Shown in pieces: positions 6,977 through 13,500 of a stretch of 17,199 bases of DNA. The translations under genes and the position numbers were made by a program. The DNA is taken from the NCBI GenBank assembly GCA_023664325.1, contig JAMPFS010000056.1:1-17199 (forward strand). Direction: 5' to 3'. Source of the stretch: Clostridium sp. GTDB lineage: Bacteria; Bacillota; Clostridia; Lachnospirales; Lachnospiraceae. The notes under the pieces were generated by a model. The model was not told the origin of the DNA, made no database searches, and was given only the letters and a program-made list of their open reading frames with translations. How positions within the stretch are numbered: position 1 is the stretch's first letter; every line of letters begins with the position of its first letter.

Positions 6977-7010
6977 GAAATATCCAAATATTTTTACCCT
7001 ATGATATTTC
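6977..7010 (-). repeat. Inverted repeat after sigG
   Basis: GAAATATC (6977-6984) and GATATTTC (7003-7010) are perfect 8-base inverted arms around an 18-base spacer, just after the sigG stop. No T-run follows in the direction of transcription, so it is not a standard intrinsic terminator. It may act as a weak terminator or an mRNA 3' end structure. Confidence 0.35.
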
Positions 7011-7013
7011 TTT

Positions 7014-7796
7014 TTAATCCATATCCAGATACCCTTTCATACTTTTTAACGCTGACTTCTCAAGCCTTGACACCTGTGCCTGCGAGATGGCTATTTCAGA
7101 AGCTACCTCTGTCTGGGTTTTCCCCTCAAAAAAACGAAGTTTTATTATATTAAATTCCCGATCAGATAAATGTTTCATCGCCTCCTTCAGGGAAATATCC
7201 TCTACCCAGTTTTCTTCTTTATTCTTCTTGTCACTGACCTGATCCATAATATAAAGGGTATCTCCACCCTCCTGATAAACCGGATCATACAGGGAAACCG
7301 GCGTTGCAATCGCATCTAATGCCATAACCACAATCTCTTTGCTCATCTCGATTGCCTTTGCCACCTCATCAATGGTTGGTTCCCGGTCTTCCTCCTTTAA
7401 AATCCTCTCCTTTGCATAGATGGCTTTATAAGCAATATCCCTCAGGGAACGGGATACCCGGATCGCATTATTATCTCTTAAATAACGTCTGCATTCACCG
7501 ATAATCATCGGTACCGCATAAGTTGAAAATTTCACATTCAGGCTGCGGTCAAAATTATCAATGGCTTTCATTAAACCGATGCATCCAACCTGGAACAAAT
7601 CATCCGCATTCTCAGAAGATGCAGAAAACCGCTGGATTACACTGAGAACAAGCCTTAAGTTCCCTTCTACTAACATTTCCCTTGCCCGTTTGTCTCCCTG
7701 TTCTGCCTGTATAAATAATGCATTTTTTTCCTCATTCGTCAATAATGGTAATTTAGCTGTATTCACCCCGCATATCACAACTTTGTTAAGAGCCAT
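7014..7796 (-). CDS. sigG: RNA polymerase sporulation sigma factor SigG
   Basis: SigG drives late forespore gene expression. The N-terminal motif NKVVICGVNTAKLPLL (residues 4-19) is the SigG hallmark and separates it from SigF. Region 2 (EGNLRLVLSVIQRF, DDLFQVGCIGLMKAIDNF, VKFSTYAVPMIIGECRRYLRDNNAIRVSRSLRDIAYKA) and the C-terminal helix-turn-helix (TEVASEIAISQAQVSRLEK) are intact. Length is 260, as in Bacillus. Residue E44 aligns with N45 of the Bacillus protein, a position implicated in sensitivity to the anti-sigma factor CsfB/Gin. The ATG at 7796 has AGGAGG eight bases upstream, partly covered by a leader hairpin. As in other spore formers the gene follows spoIIGA-sigE directly. Confidence 0.96.
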   Translation of the reverse strand: MALNKVVICGVNTAKLPLLTNEEKNALFIQAEQGDKRAREMLVEGNLRLVLSVIQRFSASSENADDLFQVGCIGLMKAIDNFDRSLNVKFSTYAVPMIIGECRRYLRDNNAIRVSRSLRDIAYKAIYAKERILKEEDREPTIDEVAKAIEMSKEIVVMALDAIATPVSLYDPVYQEGGDTLYIMDQVSDKKNKEENWVEDISLKEAMKHLSDREFNIIKLRFFEGKTQTEVASEIAISQAQVSRLEKSALKSMKGYLDMD

Positions 7797-7806
7797 TGTG
7801 ATGCCC

Positions 7807-7859
7807 TCCTTAACATTTTTCTATATGTTAAGGATTTACATCAAAGGGAAAGTTTATAC
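7807..7859 (-). promoter_or_regulatory. sigG leader: possible sigma-F promoter and SD-sequestering hairpin
   Basis: The 143-base sigE-sigG gap contains, on the minus strand, GTATA (7859-7855), 15 bases, then GTAAATCCTT (7839-7830). This is a full -35 match but only a partial -10 match to the sigma-F type consensus (GYWTA-N15-GGNRANAMTR). Overlapping it is a perfect 10-base inverted repeat (arms 7834-7825 and 7816-7807, 8-base loop). Its 3' arm AUGUUAAGGA takes in most of the AAGGAGG ribosome binding site that stands eight bases before the sigG ATG. The hairpin is directly seen. The promoter is a weaker call. Confidence 0.5.
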
Positions 7860-7939
7860 AATTTCCAAACCGTCAAAAATTACCTGTTTGAAACATGTAT
7901 AAAATCAAATATCCGCAGCAGCAGCCAAATGGAAATGGT

Positions 7940-8680
7940 TTAAGAACCAATCCGCAGCATTTCCTTTTTCAGCCGCTTCATAATTTTTTTCTCAAGCCTT
8001 GAAATATAGGACTGGGAAATTCCAAGCATGTCTGCGACTTCTTTTTGTGTCATTTCCATCTCCTGCTTATTGGATAAGCCAAACCTTAAATCAATAATCA
8101 TTTTCTCCCTGTCCGTTAAAATTGTCATCGCCTTTTTCAAAAGTTCCCGATCCACCTCCTCCTCTAAATCCCGGTAGATAATATCCTCCTCCGTGCCAAG
8201 AATATCCGACAGCAGCAGCTCGTTTCCATCCCAGTCTACATTTAACGGTTCATCAATGGATACCTCCATCTTTGTTTTTGCGCTCCGCCTTAAATACATC
8301 AAAATCTCATTTTCAATGCACCTTGAAGCATAAGTCGCAAGCTTAATCTTCTTGTCAGTTTTAAAGGTATTAATCGCTTTTATTAAGCCAATTGTGCCAA
8401 TGGAAATCAGATCCTCCACTCCCACACCGGTATTATCAAATTTTTTTGCAATGTATACGACAAGCCTTAAATTCCTCTCAATCAGAATACTTTTCACCTC
8501 TGTGTCATCATAAGCTCCCAATTTATCAAGAAGCTTCCTTTCCTCCTCCGGCTCTAGCGGCGGAGGCAGTATATCTGTTCCTCCAATATAATGTACTTCT
8601 TTTTTTGGCATAAAAAACATACTCGCCACGTTTTTCATCATGGTAAGCTTTAATTTATCATTACTGACGATATTCACCAT
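7940..8680 (-). CDS. sigE: RNA polymerase sporulation sigma factor SigE (pro-form)
   Basis: SigE directs early mother-cell gene expression. It is made as an inactive membrane-bound precursor. I chose the ATG at 8680, with GGAGG five bases upstream, over the longest frame starting at 8713, which would overlap spoIIGA; this gives 246 residues. The first ~30 residues form an amphipathic, basic and hydrophobic pro-sequence. By alignment with the Bacillus protein (VYYIGG there, VHYIGG here) SpoIIGA would cut between H30 and Y31. Region 2 is near perfect (IERNLRLVVYIAKKF, LISIGTIGLIKA, KLATYASRCIENEILMYLRR). Region 4 ends with the helix-turn-helix VADMLGISQSYISRLEKK. It is co-transcribed with spoIIGA. 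Confidence 0.96.
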   Translation of the reverse strand: MVNIVSNDKLKLTMMKNVASMFFMPKKEVHYIGGTDILPPPLEPEEERKLLDKLGAYDDTEVKSILIERNLRLVVYIAKKFDNTGVGVEDLISIGTIGLIKAINTFKTDKKIKLATYASRCIENEILMYLRRSAKTKMEVSIDEPLNVDWDGNELLLSDILGTEEDIIYRDLEEEVDRELLKKAMTILTDREKMIIDLRFGLSNKQEMEMTQKEVADMLGISQSYISRLEKKIMKRLKKEMLRIGS

Positions 8681-8703
8681 ATAATCCTCCAATAATATAC
8701 ATA

Positions 8704-9561
8704 CTACAAACAATCCCTATGTATCAAACCCTGATACTCTGTTCCCCGAAACAGGTCGTTTGGGGCAACAGCAACAGGCTGTTTCCTGTGTACGCAGTCT
8801 TTTCCACCTACTTTCATCTCATCAATCAAAAAACAGAGAAGCCTTCCGGATGGATTTCCAACACTGCTAAATGCAATTTCATGGAAACAATTCTTCTGTA
8901 GTGTACTATCACTAAGCATTTGTGAATAATCTATTATTCCATTTTTCTCATATGCCTCTATAAAACGACAGTCCTCTTCTTTTAAACAGCTTACTGCAAT
9001 ACTGCGGCTTACAAGCAATACCGGTTTCCCGAATAGCGGATCTGTCAAAAATAAACCAGTGTCCAGAAAAGCCCTGCAATATACCGTCTTGTCTGCATTA
9101 CATATCTCAATCGGGTAAATATTTTCAAAAAGCCTGGCATTTCTTCTTACTTCACAGACCAAAGCGAATGTAATCACAATGCATGTCATAAATAAAACCA
9201 GCCAGCCACAAAGAGTTAACACGGTCTGATTGGTTATCATCTTCACATAATTCATAATGCTGCCTGCCAGAAACAAAATCGTGGTGGAAGAGAACCATTT
9301 CCTGATAAATCCTTTTTTTCCAAAGGCTGCAAAAACGGTTCCCATACTGATTCCGACAAGGCATATGATTCCCGTTCCTTTCGGAACCGGCCCTGGTATG
9401 CAAAGAAACAAAATAAGCAGTCCTGCGCCAAAAGCTGCACCTGCAAACAATCTCGGATAATTGAGCCGTTCCCTGTGAATACAGGAAACCAGACAAAGAA
9501 TTGCAAAATCCGCCAAAAGATTGATGCAAAAAATGATATCCAAATAGAGTGTAATCCGCAT
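8704..9561 (-). CDS. spoIIGA: Sporulation sigma-E processing peptidase SpoIIGA
   Basis: SpoIIGA is the membrane-embedded aspartic protease that removes the pro-sequence of pro-sigma-E after a signal from the forespore. The N-terminal half has about five hydrophobic segments (roughly residues 5-25, 38-55, 64-80, 90-106 and 112-136). The C-terminal half carries FLDTGLFLTDPLFGKPVLLV, with the catalytic Asp-Thr-Gly at D167-G169. The usual Asn after DTG is Leu here. The length of 285 is slightly short against about 300. Two ATGs compete: the one at 9567 touches the GGGAGG ribosome binding site with no spacer, whereas the ATG at 9561 has a spacer of six bases, so I chose 9561. sigE, its substrate, follows after 23 bases. 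Confidence 0.92.
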   Translation of the reverse strand: MRITLYLDIIFCINLLADFAILCLVSCIHRERLNYPRLFAGAAFGAGLLILFLCIPGPVPKGTGIICLVGISMGTVFAAFGKKGFIRKWFSSTTILFLAGSIMNYVKMITNQTVLTLCGWLVLFMTCIVITFALVCEVRRNARLFENIYPIEICNADKTVYCRAFLDTGLFLTDPLFGKPVLLVSRSIAVSCLKEEDCRFIEAYEKNGIIDYSQMLSDSTLQKNCFHEIAFSSVGNPSGRLLCFLIDEMKVGGKDCVHRKQPVAVAPNDLFRGTEYQGLIHRDCL

Positions 9562-9627
9562 ACGCATCCTCCCAAAAGTCCATTTGGTATCTTTCGTCTC
9601 ATCCCACTTTCTTTTGTTCTTTCCAAA

Positions 9628-9682
9628 AGTATAAGAAACTTTCCCCTAAAAAAAAGTCGAAATACAGACTTTAGTTTCGCAA
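9628..9682 (-). promoter_or_regulatory. spoIIG-type promoter with Spo0A-box-like sites
   Basis: On the minus strand TATACT (9633-9628) is a good -10. No -35 stands at the normal distance, but TTCGAC (9661-9656) lies exactly 22 bases upstream. It is part of a Spo0A-box-like heptamer (AGTCGAA on the plus strand, one mismatch to TGTCGAA). A second one-mismatch heptamer, TTGCGAA, lies at 9682-9676, 21 bases away. A Spo0A box at the -35 position and an over-long spacer of about 22 bases are the known features of the Bacillus spoIIG promoter. Spo0A control is inferred. Confidence 0.55.
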
Positions 9683-9690
9683 AAGAGCAC

Positions 9691-9737
9691 AAAAAAAGAC
9701 ACTCCCCATTCCTCTTTTGGAGGAATAGGAAATGCCT
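9691..9737 (-). terminator. Intrinsic terminator after ftsZ
   Basis: Transcribed leftwards, the RNA can form a long stem of about 18 pairs including several G-U pairs. Its core is ATTCCTC/GAGGAAT around a CAAAA loop, and it is followed directly by a run of seven T. It lies 12 bases after the ftsZ stop and separates the division cluster from spoIIGA. Confidence 0.8.
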
Positions 9738-9748
9738 GATCCTGTTTG

Positions 9749-11152
9749 TTATCTTCTCTTTAAAAATTCCGGAATCTTAATACTGCCATCCGCTTCCTGT
9801 TTTGGCGGCTGTGGTCTGGCGGTTGTCACTGGCGCTGCTGCCTGTGCCGTACTGCCTACGCTTCCCTGTGTGCCATTTAAGAAAGACGGCTTGACTGCCG
9901 GTCTTGGCTGCTGCGCAGCCATTGGCTGTCCGCCATAGCTCGGCGCTGCCTGTCCTGCTGAAAATCCGGTCTGCTGTACCGGCTGCTCCGCCTGAACCGG
10001 CTGGCGGTATGCGCCAGGCTGTCCCGGTATTTGTGCAGCTGCCGGCTGCACAGGTTGCGTCACAGGAGCGGCTGTCGGCGGCACCGGATTTTGTATAGGC
10101 GCAGCTGTCTGCTGCATCGGTGTCACAGGAGCGGCTGCCGGTTTTGAGAAGCCTCCCATTCCCATTGTTTGTCCAAAACTGCCATATGTATTCTTCTTTG
10201 CAGCAGCTTCAATACCGGTGGCAATAATCGTGATGCTCACCTCATCACCTAATGTCTCATTATCAACGGTTCCAAAAATAATATTCACATCTTCGCCCGC
10301 AGCTTCCGTCAAATAATTCACTGCATCATAAGCCTCAATCATTCCAATATTACCGGCAAAATTAATAATAATATCGGTTGCGCCGGATACGGTTGTCTCT
10401 AATAACGGAGATTCCATTGCCTGTTTGATTGCCTCAACAGCCTTGTCCTCTCCACTTCCTCTGCCAATGCCAATATGTGCAATGCCTTTATCACGCATAA
10501 CAGACTGGATATCTGCAAAATCCAAATTGATAATGCCGGGACTCTGAATCAGATCCGTTACGCCCTGAACACCCTGCTGCAATACTTCATCTGCCTTTTT
10601 GAGCGCATCCGGAATTGTGGTTCTCTTATCACAAATCTGCAACAGCTTGTCATTCGGTACCACAATCAATGTATCCACATTATCTTTCAAACGGTCAATA
10701 CCTGCAAGCGCATTATTCATACGAGGTTTCCCTTCAAAGGAAAATGGTTTTGTCACAACACCAACTGTAAGAATCCCAAGACCTCTGGAAATCTCGGCAA
10801 CCACAGGAGCAGCCCCCGTTCCGGTTCCGCCGCCCATACCGCAGGTGACAAATACCATATCAGCATCTTTCACAAGTTCTGTAATCTCTTCCCTGTTCTC
10901 TTCGATTGCTCCGGCGCCAACCTCCGGCTTTGCGCCTGCGCCAAGACCTTTCGTCAGTTTCTCGCCAATCTGAATCTTAGTAGGCGCCTTTGATGTTGCC
11001 AGCACCTGTTTATCTGTATTAATGGCTACAAGATCCACTCCATTGATATTCTCGTCCACCATTCTATTCACTGCATTGTTACCAGCTCCCCCCACGCCGA
11101 TTACCAAAATCTTTGCAGGCCCTTTTTCCTCAAATGTCTTTATTTCAAGCAA
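9749..11152 (-). CDS. ftsZ: Cell division GTPase FtsZ
   Basis: FtsZ is the tubulin-like GTPase that forms the Z-ring. The N-terminal VGGAGNNAVNRM (residues 20-31), the tubulin signature GGGTGTG (107-113) and the T7 loop NLDFAD (N209, D211, D214) are intact. The globular core ends near residue 320. An Ala/Pro/Gln-rich linker of about 130 residues follows, containing repeated AAPVT/AAPI units, and the conserved C-terminal peptide KIPEFLKRR, which docks FtsA/SepF-type anchors. At 467 residues it is clearly longer than typical FtsZ (about 350-400) because of this linker. The start codon is TTG (CAA at 11150-11152 on the plus strand), supported by AAGGAGG eight bases before it and by the family N-terminus MLEIK. 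The gene is closed by a terminator 12 bases after the stop. Confidence 0.97.
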   Translation of the reverse strand: MLEIKTFEEKGPAKILVIGVGGAGNNAVNRMVDENINGVDLVAINTDKQVLATSKAPTKIQIGEKLTKGLGAGAKPEVGAGAIEENREEITELVKDADMVFVTCGMGGGTGTGAAPVVAEISRGLGILTVGVVTKPFSFEGKPRMNNALAGIDRLKDNVDTLIVVPNDKLLQICDKRTTIPDALKKADEVLQQGVQGVTDLIQSPGIINLDFADIQSVMRDKGIAHIGIGRGSGEDKAVEAIKQAMESPLLETTVSGATDIIINFAGNIGMIEAYDAVNYLTEAAGEDVNIIFGTVDNETLGDEVSITIIATGIEAAAKKNTYGSFGQTMGMGGFSKPAAAPVTPMQQTAAPIQNPVPPTAAPVTQPVQPAAAQIPGQPGAYRQPVQAEQPVQQTGFSAGQAAPSYGGQPMAAQQPRPAVKPSFLNGTQGSVGSTAQAAAPVTTARPQPPKQEADGSIKIPEFLKRR

Positions 11153-11194
11153 GGTAATATCCTCCTTATAAAAATTTTTCTTCTTTTCGTAAAT

Positions 11195-11224
11195 AGTATA
11201 TGATTCACCAAAACATTATGTAAA
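11195..11224 (-). promoter_or_regulatory. Proximal ftsZ promoter candidate P2
   Basis: On the minus strand TTTACA (11224-11219) is followed after 18 bases by TATACT (11200-11195). Together with P1 this would give ftsZ two promoters of its own besides read-through from the upstream cluster. Multiple ftsZ promoters are common in other bacteria. The -35 box overlaps one arm of a 10-base inverted repeat, ATTATGTAAA (11215-11224) and TTTACATAAT (11302-11311). Confidence 0.35.
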
Positions 11225-11265
11225 GTAATCGAATCTTACATTCAGCTTAACAAACATACACATAT

Positions 11266-11294
11266 ATAATACTGTTTTTTAGGAAAATAATCAA
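11266..11294 (-). promoter_or_regulatory. Distal ftsZ promoter candidate P1
   Basis: On the minus strand TTGATT (11294-11289) is followed after 17 bases by TATTAT (11271-11266), close to the sigma-A consensus. A start near 11259 would give a leader of about 107 bases before ftsZ. The 253-base gap between ftsQ and ftsZ is AT-rich and holds no open frame that I can support. Confidence 0.45.
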
Positions 11295-11405
11295 CCCTTA
11301 ATTTACATAATATTGCGTTTTTTTTAACTTTTTGCCTGTTTTTCTCTCAGATATTCCATATTTTAGATAAAATTGGCGTATTTCTATTCATTTTGGGTTC
11401 TTCCC

Positions 11406-12158
11406 TTAAGAATCCGTGTCCAGTTTAAAAGATGCCCTTTTGACAGCCGGATCAAAATCCTGCAGGTAGAGGGTTCCTTTTTTGCCCTCCAATCCCTCTA
11501 GCATCTGTGCCAGATCTTCCATCTGCTCCTCTAACTTACTGCCATCCCCAAGTTCAATACGGATATCCTCATAATTCAATACCACTTCATCCTCTGTCGT
11601 AAACCGAATTGCATCAATATTTAAATTATATTTGCCAATAAGCTGTGTCAGTTTTAAAATCAGCTTAAACCGCTTTTGGTCGTCAATCGGAAGTTTTTCA
11701 TAAAGCTCCATACTGCTAAAACTCATCCCTGTGATGCAGGGTGTATCCGAGAGCTTCGTCAATGAAATCTCCAACACATAACCATCCTGGTCAAAATAGA
11801 CATAACGGTTCATATACTCGACACATCCGGCTAATGCTTTCTCATATACCGTGACAGTGATTTTATGCGCATCTACATACTCAATATCCAGCTTTGCGAT
11901 AAACGGGATATCTTTCGGCGGATGAATCTTATTCTTGAGCATCAATAAAATCGTATTATCCACATAACCGTTTGACAATACATAATCTTTTATCTGCTCC
12001 TTACTGTAATGCTGGTTGCCGGTCACTTCCATATCATCAATATGAAAAGAAGTCAGTAAAAATACAACCAAAATGAGTAGAAAAACCGCTATGCCCCCAA
12101 CGATCAGACCAGTCCGTTTCTTTTTAAATTGTATGATATTATTCTTCCGTTCACTCAT
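11406..12158 (-). CDS. ftsQ: Cell division protein FtsQ/DivIB
   Basis: This is a bitopic divisome protein that regulates septal peptidoglycan synthesis with DivIC/FtsB and FtsL. A short basic cytoplasmic part (residues 1-15, rich in Lys/Arg) precedes a single membrane segment (about 17-37). A POTRA domain follows, beginning FHIDDMEVTGNQHYSKEQI, and then the beta domain. The length of 250 residues is within the usual range. Only nine bases separate it from murA, and its AAGGTG ribosome binding site overlaps the end of murA, suggesting coupling. No terminator was seen after its stop, so read-through into ftsZ is likely. Sequence similarity in this family is weak, and the assignment rests on architecture plus position before ftsZ. 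Confidence 0.88.
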   Translation of the reverse strand: MSERKNNIIQFKKKRTGLIVGGIAVFLLILVVFLLTSFHIDDMEVTGNQHYSKEQIKDYVLSNGYVDNTILLMLKNKIHPPKDIPFIAKLDIEYVDAHKITVTVYEKALAGCVEYMNRYVYFDQDGYVLEISLTKLSDTPCITGMSFSSMELYEKLPIDDQKRFKLILKLTQLIGKYNLNIDAIRFTTEDEVVLNYEDIRIELGDGSKLEEQMEDLAQMLEGLEGKKGTLYLQDFDPAVKRASFKLDTDS

Positions 12159-12167
12159 ACAGCACCT

Positions 12168-13442
12168 TCAGACATAGGAAATCGTTACGCCAACGCCCTG
12201 TAAATCCCTCACTATATCTTCATATCCTCTCTCTATATAAGAAATATCTGTTACGGTTGTAAATCCCCGGCTCATAATGCCAGCCACCACTAATGCCGCT
12301 CCCTGCCGCAGATCCGCCGCTTTGACCGTATGCCCCTGCAAGCGGCATCCCGCCTTAATATCCGCCGAATCGCCAGCCACCTCAATCGCTGCCCCTAACT
12401 TTGCAAGCTCTGCCACAATCTGAAACCGGTTTTCAAAAACAGTCTCCGTAAGTCTGCTGTCATTTAATGCGTTCACTAAAACTGTCATCAGGACAGGCTG
12501 TAGGTCTGTCGGAAATTCCGGGTAAATACCGGTCTTAAAATTGCCCCCCTGGATGGTTCCGGCAGACTCCACGCTTAAGTAATTATCAAAATGAACAACA
12601 TTTACGCCAAGTGAAACTGCTACATTTATAATATTCTTCATATAATGAATATCTTCAATCCCCATCAGTTTAATACGCCCCGGCACCGCTGCCGCCATCA
12701 ACAGATAGGTTCCTGCCACAATACGGTCGTAGGGATTGCAATAATCACAGCAGGCAAGTTCCCGCGTACCTTTAATCACCAATACATCTGTGCCAACGCC
12801 CTCCATCAGAACGCCCATGCTCATCAAATAGTTGCAAAGCTCAATAATCTCCGGCTCTCTTGCCACTCCCCGCAAAATGGTTCTCCCCTTTGCGCCAGCC
12901 GCCGCCATAATCAGATTTTCCGTTGCGCCCACACTCGGAAAACGCATCACATACTCTGTTCCCTGCAAATAAAAAGTTTTACAGGTAAGAACCTCTCTGT
13001 AAAGCTTCACATCTACATTCATTTTCATAAAACCCTCTAAATGTATATCAATCGGACGCATTCCAATGGCGCATCCTCCCGGCATGCCGATCTCTGCCTT
13101 CTGCCACCTTGCCAGCATCGGCCCAAGCAGCAAAACCGACGACCTTAACTTCTTTGTAAGTTCACAGGGTAATGGCTCACAGCATGCATTTCTTGTATCA
13201 ATTGTCAATACATGATCGTGAAGCGCTGTTGTGACATGAAGACATTCTAAAAGCTTGCACATCCCTCTCACATCTTCAATCTCCGGGCAATTATAAATTG
13301 TCGTAACACCGTTCCCCAAAAGACTTGCTGCCATAATAGGAAGAACTGTGTTTTTTGAACCCTGTATTTCAATACTTCCCTTTAATTCATAAGCTTCTTT
13401 CACACTAATCGCCTTCAAGTAACCACACCCATTTCCTGCCAT
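12168..13442 (-). CDS. murA: UDP-N-acetylglucosamine 1-carboxyvinyltransferase MurA
   Basis: MurA transfers enolpyruvate from PEP to UDP-GlcNAc, the first committed step of peptidoglycan synthesis, and is the fosfomycin target. Residues 28-31 (GSKN) contain the conserved Lys. The active-site loop GMPGGCAIGMRPIDIH carries the catalytic Cys (C124), so the enzyme should be fosfomycin-sensitive in principle. The YPEFPTDLQP segment carries the expected base Asp. Length (424) is normal. The start is uncertain: the ATG at 13442 has no close ribosome binding site, while AAAGGAG ends 23 bases before it and five bases before an in-frame CTG at 13460. A TTG at codon 9 is also possible. The gene lies where Bacillus has murG-murB, and ftsQ follows after nine bases. 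Confidence 0.94.
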   Translation of the reverse strand: MAGNGCGYLKAISVKEAYELKGSIEIQGSKNTVLPIMAASLLGNGVTTIYNCPEIEDVRGMCKLLECLHVTTALHDHVLTIDTRNACCEPLPCELTKKLRSSVLLLGPMLARWQKAEIGMPGGCAIGMRPIDIHLEGFMKMNVDVKLYREVLTCKTFYLQGTEYVMRFPSVGATENLIMAAAGAKGRTILRGVAREPEIIELCNYLMSMGVLMEGVGTDVLVIKGTRELACCDYCNPYDRIVAGTYLLMAAAVPGRIKLMGIEDIHYMKNIINVAVSLGVNVVHFDNYLSVESAGTIQGGNFKTGIYPEFPTDLQPVLMTVLVNALNDSRLTETVFENRFQIVAELAKLGAAIEVAGDSADIKAGCRLQGHTVKAADLRQGAALVVAGIMSRGFTTVTDISYIERGYEDIVRDLQGVGVTISYV

Positions 13443-13500
13443 ATATACTATAATATGCAGAAAATCTCCTTTATGTTACCAGGACATTGGAAACGGATGC

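Noticed and set aside
8681..8713. Longer sigE frame overlapping the end of spoIIGA
   Set aside because: The ATG at 8680 has GGAGG and gives a pro-sequence of the usual length. The upstream ATG lacks an SD.
11281..11340. T-runs and A-runs between ftsQ and ftsZ as a terminator
   Set aside because: In the direction of transcription they read as A-runs and no stable stem precedes a T-run.
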